From contig OZ037848.1 of the NCBI GenBank assembly GCA_964035575.1, positions 1,550,001 to 1,614,000 on the forward strand: DNA of 64,000 bases, read 5' to 3'. A program made the translations under genes and the position numbers. Shown here piece after piece: positions 52,907-64,000 of this stretch. The notes beneath the pieces are model-generated. The model searched no databases. It was not told where the DNA came from and saw only the letters and a program-made list of their open reading frames with translations. The DNA comes from Rhynchopus sp. YZ270_cl-10. Lineage: Eukaryota; Euglenozoa; Diplonemea; Diplonemida; Diplonemidae. The first letter of the stretch is position 1, and each line of letters begins with the position of its first letter.

Positions 52907-55900
52907 ATGTTGCGCCTGAGCGCAAGCCTTGCGCTGCTCACCACTGCAGCAGCGCTGCAGGACTGTGGGCACTGTGCAGGACGCTGGCACGACGAGGCGT
53001 CGGATGACTGGATGCACGTGGCGGAGGACAGTTGCATGCTGACTTCCAAGTTTGGGACGGCGCAGATGGTCGGTGTGCAGGTGACACCTGCGTCTGGGAT
53101 ACTGAAGACCCTCGGGATCACAGGGGAGTTCAATGAGGCGACGATGTCGATCAGGTGGAGCAACGGTGTTGCGTGGAACATGCTGCCTGCGTCGGGCATG
53201 AGTGGTGGTGGCGGTAGCAGCAGTGGTAGTGGTGTGGACAGCAGGGTGGTGCAGCTGGAGATGCTTGTGGAGAAGCTTTTTGGCGAGACACAAACACTGC
53301 GCGAGGCCGTTGCCTCTCTGTCGACGTGCAGCGGGTGTCCCTTGGCCAACGGCACTGCCTCGCCTGGCGAGACTTCTGTGCCCGACACAAACTCCCCACC
53401 TGCACCGCCTGGCTCGACGCACGCTCCTGACACGACGCCACCTCTCACATCTGCACCAACAGACGCACCTGCTGTGAACGCTACCGTACCGGCAGATGAG
53501 ATCGAGAAGCTCGCTGCGCGTCTTGAAACACTGGAGAAGTCGCCTGGCCAAGCAGGACGTGACGGGTACTGCTCTGTGCAGCCGAACATCACGTGGACGT
53601 ACGTGCCTGTCGCACGCTACCCGAGAACGTTGTACTCGGACGAGTGTGTGACCGGGTCCATCTCGCCACGTGGGCCACCCGGCTCGGCAGGCAAGCCGAC
53701 AATGATGACCACTGCGACGATGACGAACGACAGGTGCCTGTGGGGGTCTCCCATGCACGGCGACGCGATCTACGCGTACACGGGCGACGAGATGGTGTTC
53801 TGGCGTGGCTCCGGCAAGGGCTACAACATCTACCAGTTCAAGGACAAGCCGACATGGGACAACTGCGACTTCCAAGGCGCAAAGCTGGTGTCTGGGCTGC
53901 TCGACCTTGAGGCAAAGGAGGCTGCTGGGAACAACTACACCATGGTGTTCGACAAGCCTGGTGAGTACTACTTCGGATCCGATAAGGCAGGCAAGGTGGG
54001 CGACGAGCGCAAGGAGTACTGCTGGAACTACAGGTCCGATGGAACGTACCCAGGCCAAAAGAGCAACTGGGGACGTGGTGTGAAGATGGCTGTGATTGTG
54101 CTGGAGCCCTCGAAGGAAGTGCTTGCCGAATGTCCTCTTTACGATGCGTCTAAGTTTGGTGTGAGCGGCGGGCAGGCAGCAGACTCGGAGTCTGTGGAGA
54201 GGCTGAAGGGTGCTGTGGGTGCCATCAGCCGCCAACTCATCCAGTACGAGGTGCGTCTGCAGGAGCGTGTGCGTGCCCAGGGTAACAGCGGTCTCACAGT
54301 GACCCGTGCCACAGGGCAGGGAAGTGACGCGTACTACCAGGAAACGTTCGTTGGCTCTGGCCCAGGTAACGCACACAACCACGCAGACAACAAGCTCACG
54401 ATCGGTCTTGGTGAGTTTGGTGCGGTGCTGAACGGTGTGCAGTTCACGACACGTCACAACGACTACTCGCTTGTGCAGCCAGACGACACGAAGACGGAAG
54501 AGGAGTACATGAGCACGTGGCCCACCAAGTCCAGGTCCATCGACCTTCCGGGCGTACCACAGTCTGTGCTTGACAAGAGTTCAGTGGAAGACCAGATTGT
54601 GGAGATGCGTGAGTACTTCCGTGCCTTCCACGAGCAGGACTCGTCCATCCGTGCTGACTACGACAAGTACTTCAAGGCGAACCTGTGCTACCTGGAGGGC
54701 ACCTGGACAGAGGCACAGGAGAGCGTGGCAGAGCCGTTTGCCTCTGACCGCCACCACATTGATGCGGACACGTGGGAGGACCTGCACGCGAAGACAAACT
54801 ATCTTTTCAACAACGGACAGAAGTCTTCGGCAGAGAACCTTCCGTTCCTTCCCACTGCCTTCCGTGCCATGCGTGAGTCCACCACAGGTGACACGTTTGA
54901 GCCGAGAACGGCGCAGTGGTTCTACCGCATCAACTGCCAGCCTATTGAGGAGAAGGTGTCGATTAAGCGCTTCCGCTCGGCCAGCGCACTGCACCTGCAG
55001 TTCTCGCGCACGACACCTACAACGAAGAAGTCTGTGGCAGACACGTCGCGTGGAATGTTTGAGCTGAACCCCACTCTGCGTGAGAAGTACAACGACGACG
55101 CTTCCTGGCCTAAGGGTCGCTTCACTGAGGAGTTCATTGACCAGCTGATGCAGCAGATCCCTGGGTTCAACGGACCCAAGGCGTTCCTGGACGACAAGTC
55201 CTTTGGGCCTATGTGTACCAACTACAACGGGTCTGGCCTTCTCAACTCTGCACACTACTCGCGCTACTACGCAATTGCCGGCAAGGACGCAATGGGGAAC
55301 GAGAAGAAGAAGCGTTCCTACAACGATTTGCTCTTTGCTGCACAGACCACACACAAGAGAGTGAGTCCGCAGGAGGCGTGCCAGGACTACGATGGGAACG
55401 ACTTCGCCACGAGCGACGACAAGGCACGTGTCAAGGAATGCGCAGCGGTCAAGGACAAGTTCGACTGCTTCGGACACGCGAAGTGGGAGGGTGATCCGGA
55501 CACTGGATCTTCAAGCGCGAAGTGTGTGTGGACAGGGAAGTGTGTGTACAAGAAGTGCTGGACACAGCGTTGGTCGTACGCAATCCCACTTGAGATCATC
55601 TACACGACACCCCTCACGGAGTGGAACCCCTACAACATCGACTACTTCGAGTACGGGACCGACGAGTACAACAACGTCGCCTCGAACGGCAAGAAGGGTA
55701 CGGAGAGCGCACCCTACGAGGGGTCACGCAGGAACGTGTTCTTCCGCACACCTGCAGACTTCTTCAGCAAGGATCTTGCGGACCCCGACGCTGCCGACAC
55801 CTCTGGTGGTGAGACATATGTGAAGGACAAGAGCGGCACCAAGCGCAAGGTATGTAATATGCGATGTGACCAACATTCCTACACAAACATGTCGAACACC

Positions 55901-56627
55901 CCACCTCACACCCACAGGTGCGTGCATCGGGACACTGGCTGATGTTCCCCGAGATTGCAGGCGTTGGGCACGTGAGGCAGCGTTACCCTATCATGCCGTT
56001 CCACGAGTCTGGGTCAACGTCGTGGAAGGAGGCAAAGGCTGTGCAGGAGCTTGTGATGGGGAAGGAAAGCAGCCAAGCGATCAAGGACATTATTTCAGAG
56101 TACCGTGCAGGGTCGTATGGGGCAGAGCTGATCCTGATGTCTGGGGCGGGACACGAGCACAGGGTATGGGATTGGTTTATTGCATTTGTCATATTTTGAC
56201 ACTTCTTTACTGGATTTACATGAGTTCTTATTGATTTGTTTTTGCTACCAACTAATGTGAACAGATCTCGCTGAGCTCGAACGACATGAACCGCTTTACG
56301 AAGAAGCAGATCACCAAAATCAGGAAACTCAGCACGACAGACGTGTCGCACATGCACTACGTCGAGGTACGTGCCACCACACCACACCACATGCTTTCCA
56401 CAAACAACCAAATACACCACACACTCCAGGTGAGCTACGACGAGACGAGAGGACTTGGCAAGGAGTTTGATCTCACATGGTGCACAACTGTGACCACACA
56501 AAGCTCTGAGTCCTGCCCAAGTTCAGTTGCCTCTGACCCCACAAAGTGCGGGAAGACGAACTCTGGCTTCGACTGCTGCTACGGAAAGTGCCCCGACAAC
56601 CACCCCAATGTGGAGTTGGTGGTGTAG
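52907..56627 (+). CDS. Secreted protein with cupredoxin-like region and large conserved region of unknown function
   Basis: Exon 1 is 52907-55849, exon 2 55918-56162 (or -56163), exon 3 from about 56265-56276 to 56366, exon 4 56430-56627; about 1160 residues. Signal peptide 1-17. A Cys/Trp-rich N-domain (about 19-93), a Gly/Ser linker, two coiled-coil stretches (about 112-145, 196-215) and a Pro/Thr linker lead to a phytocyanin/plastocyanin-like region (about 285-405: GDEMVFWRG, NCDF, GEYYF, and C..GRGVKMAVIVLEP). The first copper-ligand His of phytocyanins appears replaced (GYNIYQF) and the residue after CW is Asn, so copper binding is doubtful. The rest, with GNAHNHADNKLTIGLGEFG (about 487) and TTRHNDYSL, I do not recognise. 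The C-terminus is Cys-rich. All introns lie in the last 780 bp. Function unknown. Confidence 0.75.
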
Positions 56628-59600
56628 GACAGTGTTCTGCAGATATGGGCCGTGCGCCGCTATACCTTACCCTGGTAGCGGACGAACTGCCCACAACAAC
56701 GTGCTTAAGGAACACTGCCACTACCCCACTTCGCTGCTGGGGGAGTTACGATACCCAACAGTACAGGGAAATATACGCAAAGCGAACAAACCATCTTTAT
56801 TTCAAATAGCCAGACACATGGCCATATTTTTGGAGAGAAAAGAAACCGTTTGAATAAAAGTGGTGCACCCAACTCTTTACGTTTATTCTATTCTATGCTG
56901 TCTTTTTTGTTTTCAACCCACCCCATTCCCCCCCAACCCCAAAGAGCACAATATTTTGCGATCAAACGGTATTCGCGGTTTTGCAAATACAAATGCATTT
57001 CCGTGAGAGTCACGCCTTCTTTCACCTCCACTCCCACACTATCGGGTTGTATTCGAGAGTTAATAGTTTCATGTTTATGAACCTATTGGGGAAATGAGCA
57101 AAGCTGGTAAGATTCTGTACTATTTCGATGCTTTTTAGTTGTTGACCTGCAGTGGTTCTACTTTGTGCTTTCATCCAGGTCTTCTGGAGGTTCCTGCATC
57201 AATAACTACCACACTTTTTCTCGATTTTTTTTATGTTTTTTATTTTTTGCAGAGCGAAAGAAGAATGTGTCAAGAAGCCCAGTTTTTGTATTGGTTGCTG
57301 CGTCCTTGTGGAAACTTTTAGTCGAAATAGACCTGCGCCGCTTACAGAGATAAATGGACAGTTCTATTTTACATCCCTTGGGCTTGCACTAATCCAAACA
57401 CACCCCCGGGCAGGGAGGGAAAAATCACTAAAATCATAAATTGATTTTCATAGATTCGGTTTGCAAACCTTTGTTTGGGGGTTGTTTCCAAATCTGGGCT
57501 TTAGGATTTGACGTTCGCTTTTTTTCTTCTCCTTTTTTCTCCAATTTTTTATTCGTGTCTCTCCCTCAAAAGTGTTCCCAAAAAAACAATCATAAAAAAA
57601 AGTACAAAAATACGTTATATTGGCAGTATCTGCCCATTAATTTGTGGAAGAAGCAAACGCGGATATAACACAATGACTATCGAGCAGAGCTACATTTTTT
57701 TTTTTGTTTTTGTTTTTTGTTTTGCTGACCCCTTTTTTTAAAAAGGTATTTTTTTTCAAACCAACCGCACCCCAATGCTCTTTACAATGAGAATATTAAT
57801 CAAAAACCCATATTAAGTGTGACTCTCACTCACACCTCTGGTAGGCGCACTTCGGCACGCGCCTGTAAGGGCTGCCCTTGATTGATCTTCCAAGTAGCTA
57901 GCTAATGCTGCCTGAGTTAAAATAAACAAAAACAGTGGAGATTGCACAACTGTGGCAACACAACCGAGGCAACTACACTACTCCAACAATTTTTCAAACA
58001 AAAAAAAAAAAAAAAACGACAGTGTAGTCACGTCGTGACGTGACCTTCACTGAGGGGGGCGGGAGAAAAGTGAGAGGGTGAATGAGGGGGGGAGCTCATG
58101 AGGGAGGGAGGGGGGGTTTCGTTTTATCTCTTCGTTCAGTGTTTTTCTTTTCTTTTTTCTTTCTTTCAAATTCTAACACCAAAATAAAAAAAAATCTGCA
58201 TAGCGAAAGAAACTGTCTGCAGAAGACTGTCAGAATGGGCAGTTGCACTAAACTAACATCACAAAAAAAAAAAAATCTGGGAAATGGGGAAAGAAAGTGT
58301 ACACTGTGTGATGTCTTTGCGTCTTTGCATATCAGGGCATCTGAGGTTTCCCTCAGACACGGTGAAAAGGAGTATTATGCTATCCTTTTTCGCACCACAG
58401 TGCGTGTATGTCTCGGACCTCACCCCTTTTTATCGCTCTCTGGCCAGACGAAAAGCCCGCAAAATCTTGGTTTTTCCTCTGTGTGTTTGTTGGTCAAACT
58501 GCCGCTGCCTGAGCCTGGGGGTGCCTTCCTTCTTTCACCTAAGCAAAACAATGCCATTTGTCATTATCGAATTGCTGGTCCCCTGGGCTAGAACAACGCC
58601 TTTTATTTTTTTGTGACAATGCCTTGCGTCCGCCGAACGGTGGGGCGTGTGCATTTCAATCTTTTTTGATATTTTTTTAAAGGTGACTGAGCTGAGAAGA
58701 CTGATGAAAAACCAAAAAGCACAAAAATACAACCATCAGACTTAGTGAAGACTCAATAGCACCTCAACAACTTTTTTCTTTTTTTATTCAGCTTGACTTT
58801 TTTTTTTTGCCTCGAAGTTGGTATTTTACGTTTTTCTTTGTTCTTTTTTTCTTTTTGCAGGAAGTAGATAAAGACGGGCAGACGTGGGTATATGCCATTA
58901 CAAGGCAGTTATCTGCGTTATTTCCACGACATTTCATACCGAGCAAACCCGAAGGCGCACTCCCCAGATGGAAGCTTTTTTTTTGTAAAACAACAAAAAT
59001 TTCCTTCTTTTGTGTCTTATTTTTGTTTGCTTTTTCCCTTGGTAGAGAGAAATGCTTGGAGTCCGTTCGACATCGTGTATGTGTTGCGTGTGTGACAGCG
59101 TCAATGATTAAGAGAGGATTTTTTGTATTGAACGAAACATGGAGTTTGTCCATAAAGAGACGGGTGTATTTAGTCAGCGAACCTTTGCTCCGGCTACAAG
59201 GATCAAACTGCTAAACTCCCCCTGAATTTATTTAAAAAAATAAAAATCAATAATAAAATGGACCACATTTTTTTTAGTTAAAAAATGTGCTTTTTTTTAA
59301 AAAAAAACAAGAGAAATAGCTGCGATTTTTTTGAACGGGGGGTTTTTTTTTTGGTGTGTTTTTTTTTTTCTTTTGCTTTTTTCCCCTCCCCCTTCTTTTT
59401 TGAGCACACACACCCTTTCACGTTTTTTTATTGTTGTTGTTTGTTTACTCACCCCTTTACTCACCCTCTACTCCACCACCCCCAAAAATCCGCAACATTT
59501 TAGGCAAATCAATTCGTCGAAACCCAAAAAACAAAAAGCATTCCAGAAAGTGAATAGTTGCACAACAATAATAAAAAAAACACAACACAGAGTTGTCTAT

Positions 59601-59708
59601 ATGGCAGCGACGCTAATCCAACAAATTATCGGAAAAAAAAAAAACATTATAGTGGAGTTCATCGGGTGTCTACACTAATACAACCAAGTTTTCAAAAAAC
59701 ATAGTATT
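56628..59708. other. Intergenic, no secure gene
   Basis: AT-rich with long A/T tracts. Motif C is at 57935-57990 and 59649-59700, a degenerate motif A at 58680-58705. A TGCGTCCGCCG..GGTGGGGCG..TTTC block (58624-58660) is related to 28125-28165 and 35758-35800. A strong acceptor-like polypyrimidine tract ends CAG at 58860, followed by open frames to 59214 (forward), but they read in competing registers and I see no gene. Confidence 0.45.
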
Positions 59709-59859
59709 TAATTACTATGCAATTATTTCACCATAATTGCTACGAGGAGGTGTTTTTTTCACGAGTGGTTAATTGCACGAGCGCAGCGAGTGCAATTAAC
59801 AAAACGAGTGAAAAATACACCTCCGAGTGCAATTTTCTGTGAAATAATTGCATGGAATT
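59709..59859. mobile_element. 151-bp foldback element
   Basis: Left arm ATGCAATTATTTCAC..GAGGAGGTGTTTTTTTCAC and right arm GTGAAAAATACACCTCC..GTGAAATAATTGCAT pair over about 65 bases with scattered mismatches. The loop is the small palindrome TGCACGAGCGCAGCGAGTGC. The design (long arms, GC-richer inner hairpin with CGCAGCG/CGCTTCGC) parallels 29788-29953. Confidence 0.65.
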
Positions 59860-59992
59860 TGATATTTAATTGCCGTAAAATTATTTCCGAAAGCCAAAAT
59901 CCGTTTTCGGCAGCCTGTGCTGTCACGGTGCGCTGGTCAGAGGTCTGACCAGGTCACCTGGTCACATTTACCCAGGTACGTACCCAGTCACC

Positions 59993-60101
59993 CAGGTACA
60001 CAGGTACACAGGTACACAGGTACACAGGTACACAGGTACACAGGTACACAGGTACACAGGTACACAGGTACACAGGTACACAGGTACACAGGTACACAGG
60101 T
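59993..60101. repeat. 8-bp minisatellite, about 13 copies
   Basis: Unit CAGGTACA, essentially perfect. Similar DNA occurs at 24953-24985 and 52014-52075, in each case inside or beside an inverted-repeat element. Confidence 0.9.
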
Positions 60102-60206
60102 AAGTCGTGACAGGGCAACCACAGCCAACCCGCCAGTCACTGAGAAGTGACCAGACAGTCCACTTGACAAACACAAAAGTGTCCAGTCACGTGGGGCATT
60201 CATGCA

Positions 60207-60485
60207 CTGAGGAGATAAATGATCCAACAATTTACAAGAAAGCATTACTTAACCTACTGCTGGAAGTTGCCAGGTCGTAGTAACACACAAAGTGTGCCTC
60301 CGTTCGGGAATACCGGATATTCTAGAGACCAAAAAGGCCTCTTCCGCTGGTCAAGGTATAACCGAGTGAACGGCCCAAGACCCCCGTGGAGAAGTTAAAT
60401 GTTGTAATGCTATCAAGTACAAACTGCGACCACTGTCTTACCCTCCTCAATGCATGGTGGAAGATGTCTTTGACAACAAACCGAG
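60207..60485. mobile_element. ~280-bp inverted-repeat element, copy 2
   Basis: Near-identical to 24660-24945. The right end (TGGTGGAAGATGTCTTTGAC, then AACAAACCGAGCTC) preserves the outer bases lost in copy 1, and matches copy 1's left end in inverted form. Together they define ends of about 46 bp. The left outer end is missing here. Confidence 0.6.
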
Positions 60486-60588
60486 CTCTGATTATCAATC
60501 GTTAGACTCAGAGGAATGCCTGCGGTACAGGTATCAAACCCGGGGTGTTCACAAAAGAAAAAAAGAAAAAAAATCGCGATTTTTTTTT

Positions 60589-60677
60589 TAGCCGGGTTTC
60601 CCACACAAAAAATAATTACCGTGTAATTATTTCCTATAATTACACGGTAATTATTTTTTGTGTGGGAAACCCGGCTA
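60589..60677. repeat. Perfect palindrome with 42-bp arms
   Basis: TAGCCGGGTTTCCCACACAA.. to 60630 is exactly complementary to 60636-60677, with a 5-base spacer (TTCCT). Directly left is a C/G-poor block with an ATCGCGAT palindrome. No mismatch in the arms. Confidence 0.9.
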
Positions 60678-61053
60678 AAATACCTCCACTGCAATTATTT
60701 CCAGACGTCAATTATGGCATTCTTAAAACTCCGCTCCTAGAAGGATTTTGGCTTGAGGAAATAATTTTACGGCTATTAAAAACAAAATTGATGGCCATTG
60801 GATTGCAAAAATTCACCGCTCGTAGACAGTACCGCCTTGGCCCTATGAATCCAAGGAGCACCAAAAGGAAAGATTGGCGGTTATAGGCCCATATGGGTAC
60901 ATGCGGTATTATGCATCTGCCGGTTGGCAGGTGAAGGGCGGGGTGTAGGGTCTTTCGAAGCGTGTGTCAACACTTTCAACTTTATCTTTCTTTATTCACA
61001 AAACGACGTAAGCCCCCGACTTATTTTGCCCGTGTGGTGCCCCCTCTCCAATG
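60678..61053. other. Intergenic upstream of the second cupredoxin-like gene
   Basis: No gene. Part of the 60545-60886 stretch is open on the + strand, but it runs through the palindrome and has no recognisable content. There is no similarity to the upstream region of the paralogue beyond the 66-bp promoter block. Confidence 0.5.
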
Positions 61054-61119
61054 TATAAATCACCACACACTCAGGATAATAAAACAAAGCAAACCAAAGG
61101 AGACAAATAAAGCAGCAAC
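61054..61119 (+). promoter_or_regulatory. TATA-containing upstream block, paralogue copy
   Basis: TATAAATC at 61054-61061, 66 nt before ATG 61120. Conserved with 52841-52906 through to the start codon with a few substitutions and compensating small indels. Confidence 0.65.
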
Positions 61120-64000
61120 GATGTTGCGCCTGAGCGCAAGCCTTGCGCTGCTCACCGCTGCAGCAGCGCTGCAGGACTGTGGGCACTGTGCAGGACGCTG
61201 GCACGACGAGGCGTCGGATGACTGGATGCACGTGACGGAGGACAGCTGCATGCTGACGAGCAAGTACGGAGCGGTGCAGATGGTCGGTGTGCAGGTGACA
61301 CCTGCGTCTGGGATACTGAAGACCCTCGGGATCACAGGGGAGTTCAATGAGGCGACGATGTCGATCAGGTGGAGCAACGGTGTTGCGTGGCACATGCTGC
61401 CTGCGTCGGGCATGAGTGGCGGTGGCGGTAGCAGCAGTGGTAGTGGTGTGGACAGCAGGGTGGTGCAGCTGGAGATGCTTGTGGAGAAGCTTTTTGGCGA
61501 GACGCAAGCACTGCGCGAGGCAGTTGCCTCTCTGTCGACGTGCAGCGGGTGTCCCTTGGCCAACGGCACTGCCTCGCCTGGCGAGACTTCTGTGCCCGAC
61601 ACAAACTCACCACCAGGGATGACACGTGCCCCTCCCACCAAGGCACCACTAACACCTGCACCGCCCACAGCCGCACCCCCTACCATGGCACCGCCAACAC
61701 CTGCTCCGCTCACACCTGCACCTCCCACAGTCGCACCACCGACAGTTGCACCTCCCACACCTGCACCACCGACACCTGCTCCACTCACTCCTGCACCACC
61801 GACAGTCGCACCACCGACAGACGTACCCGGCGTGAGCCCAACCACAGACGAGCTGCAGCAGCTTGCCGCACGTGTTGACATCCTTGAGCAGTCGCCTGGG
61901 AAGGCAGGACGTGACGGGTACTGCGCAGTTGAGCCGAACATGACGTGGACGTACGTGCCTGTCGCACGCTACCCGAGAACGTTGGACTCGGACGAGTGTG
62001 TGACGGGAGCTATCTCGCCACGTGGGCCACCCGGCTCGGCAGGGAAGCCGACAATGATGACGACGCCGTTCATGACGGAGGCGAAGTGCAAGTGGGGGTC
62101 TGCGATCCACACAGACGCGATCTACGCGTACACGGGCGACGAGATGGTGTTCTGGCGTGCGGGTGATAAGAAGTACAACATCTACCAGTTGAAGGACAAG
62201 CCGTCGTGGGACAACTGCGACTTCGAAGATGCAACGCTGTTGGCAGGGCAGCTCGACCTTGAGGCAAAGGAGGCTGCTGGGAACAACTTCACGATTGTGC
62301 TGGACAAGCCTGGTGCGTACTACTTCGCCTCGGACACGGCAGGCAAGGTGGGCGACGAGCGCAAGGAGAACTGCTGGCACTACAAGGGGGACGGAACGTA
62401 CCCAGGCCAAAGCAGCAAGTGGGGACGTGGTGTGAAGATGGCTGTGATTGTGCTGGAGCCCTCGAAGGAAGTGCTTGCCGAATGTCCTCTTTACGATGCG
62501 TCTAAGTTTGGTGTGAGCGGCGGGCAGGCAGCAGACTCGGAGTCTGTGGAGAGGCTGAAGGGTGCTGTGGGTGCCATCAGCCGCCAACTCATCCAGTACG
62601 AGGTGCGTCTGCAGGAGCGTGTGCGTGCCCAGGGTAACAGCGGTCTCACAGTGACCCGTGCGAAGGGACAGGGCAGCGACGCATACTTCCAAGAGTCCTT
62701 CGTTGGCTCTGGCCCAGCCAACGCACACAACCACGCAAACAACAAGCTCACGATCGGTCTTGGTGAGTTTGGTGCGGTGCTGAACGGTGTGCAGTTCACG
62801 ACACGTCACAACGACTACTCGCTTGTGCAGCCAGACGACACGAAGACAGAAGAGGAGTACATGAGCACGTGGCCCACCAAGTCCAGGTCCATCGACCTTC
62901 CGGGCGTGCCGCAGTCTGTGCTTGACAAGAGTTCGGTGAAAGACCAGATTGTGGAGATGCGTGAGTACTTCCGTGCCTTCCACGAGCAGGACTCGTCCAT
63001 CCGTGCTGACTACGACAAGTACTTCAAGGCGAACCTGTGCTACCTGGAGGGCACCTGGACAGAGGCACAGGAGAGCGTGGCAGAGCCGTTTGCCTCTGAC
63101 CGCCACCACATTGATGCGGACACGTGGGAGGACCTGCATGCGAAGACAAACTACCTTTTCAACAACGGACAGAAGTCTTCGGCAGAGAACCTTCCGTTCC
63201 TTCCCACTGCCTTCCGTGCCATGCGTGAGTCCACCACAGGTGACACGTTTGAGCCGAGAACGGCGCAGTGGTTCTACCGCATCAACTGCCAGCCTGTTGA
63301 GGAGAAGGTGTCGACGAAACGTTTCCGTGCCGCGAACGCACTGCACCTGCAGTTCTCTCGCACGACACCTGCAACGAAGAAGTCTGTGGCAGACACGTCG
63401 CGTGGAATGTTTGAGCTGAACCCCACTCTGCGTGAGAAGTACGATGACGAGAAGGAATGGCCGCGTGGCCGCACCAGCCTCGAGTTTCTGGACCAGCTGA
63501 TGCAGCAGATCCCTGGGTTCAACGGACCCAAGGCGTTCCTGGACGACAAGTCCTTTGGGCCGACGTGCACAAACTACAACGGGTCTGGTGAACTGAACTC
63601 TGCACGCTACTCGCGCTACTACGCCATTTCCGGCAGGGACGCAATGGGGAACTCGAAGAAGAAGCGTTCCTACAACGACTTGCTCTTTGCTGCACAGACC
63701 ACACACAAGAGAGTGAGTCCGCAGGAGGCGTGCCAGGACTACGCTAACAACGAATTTGCCACGAGCGACGACAAGGCACGTGTCAAGGAATGCGCAGCGA
63801 TCAAGGACAAGTTCGACTGCTTCGGACACGCGAAGTGGGAGGGTGATCCGGACACTGGATCCTCAGGCGCCAAGTGTGTGTGGACAGGGAAGTGTGTGTA
63901 CAAGAAGTGCTGGACACAGCGTTGGTCGTACGCAATCCCACTTGAGATCATCTACACGACACCCCTCACGGAGTGGAACCCTTACAACATCGCTTTCTTT
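61120..64000 (+). CDS. Cupredoxin-like paralogue of the 52907 gene, 3' end outside the window
   Basis: Open for 960 codons from ATG 61120 to the window edge with no intron, as in exon 1 of the paralogue. Signal peptide, N-domain, coiled coil and the long C-terminal region are almost identical to 52907-55849. The Pro/Thr linker (about 165-245) is longer and made of TPAPPTVAPPT-type repeats. The cupredoxin-like region is clearly more diverged (FWRAGDKKYNIYQL; NCWHYKGDG, which has His after CW where the paralogue has Asn). The alternation of near-identity and divergence points to gene conversion or selection on the middle part. Function unknown; extracellular. Confidence 0.78.

Noticed and set aside
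58807-59214. Forward frame after a strong acceptor-like site at 58860
   Set aside because: Two frames compete, no donor exon is visible upstream and neither translation is recognisable.
60290-60330. GGGAATACCGG resembling the 3' part of 5S rRNA
   Set aside because: The rest of the 5S sequence is absent and the other copy of the element has GGGAAGACCGG.

Overview
The window comes from a nuclear genome of a microbial eukaryote (protist). Genes have GT-AG introns with GTATGT/GTACGT donors, coding DNA is GC-rich and sits in AT-rich, homopolymer-laden intergenic DNA, and there are no bacterial operons or Shine-Dalgarno sites. Secreted proteins carry eukaryotic signal peptides, and the gene families (VPS55, DUF3638/DUF3645 with PX, GH16, WSC) fit a free-living, perhaps SAR-type, cell. 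I cannot name the species.

Layout. 1.0-1.7 kb: a two-exon VPS55/LEPROT trafficking gene. 3.5-18.4 kb: a five-exon gene for a giant protein of about 4557 residues (PDZ-like, DUF3638/DUF3645, EF-hand, VPS62-like, PX). 20.0-23.7 kb: a long membrane-anchored GH16 beta-glucanase-like protein carrying nine copies of a six-cysteine module that I do not recognise. 23.7-32.8 kb: a gene-free stretch full of small inverted-repeat elements, several nested. 32.8-49.9 kb: three more GH16 genes, two of them in a near-identical 3.2-3.4 kb segmental duplication, plus a secreted B-lectin/WSC protein, a decayed LamG-like gene and a tandem array built around a covarying hairpin. 51.3-52.2 kb: a non-autonomous element with a 5-bp target duplication that holds a perfect 9-bp minisatellite. 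52.9-56.6 kb and 61.1 kb to the window end: two paralogous secreted proteins with a cupredoxin (phytocyanin-like) region and a large conserved region of unknown function, the second running off the window.

How the genes fit together. From 20 kb on, every recognisable gene encodes a secreted or surface protein, and most are tied to polysaccharides: beta-1,3-glucanase-type catalysis (GH16), putative sugar-binding six-Cys modules, a bulb-type lectin, WSC and LamG-like folds. The reasonable inference is an expanding surface/extracellular glucan-handling cluster in which membrane-anchored and free versions of one enzyme arise by module loss and stop-codon gain. The first 18 kb is unrelated housekeeping (endosomal trafficking and phosphoinositide-linked functions). 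Short dispersed motifs recur in introns and intergenic DNA throughout and look like remnants of small non-coding repeats.
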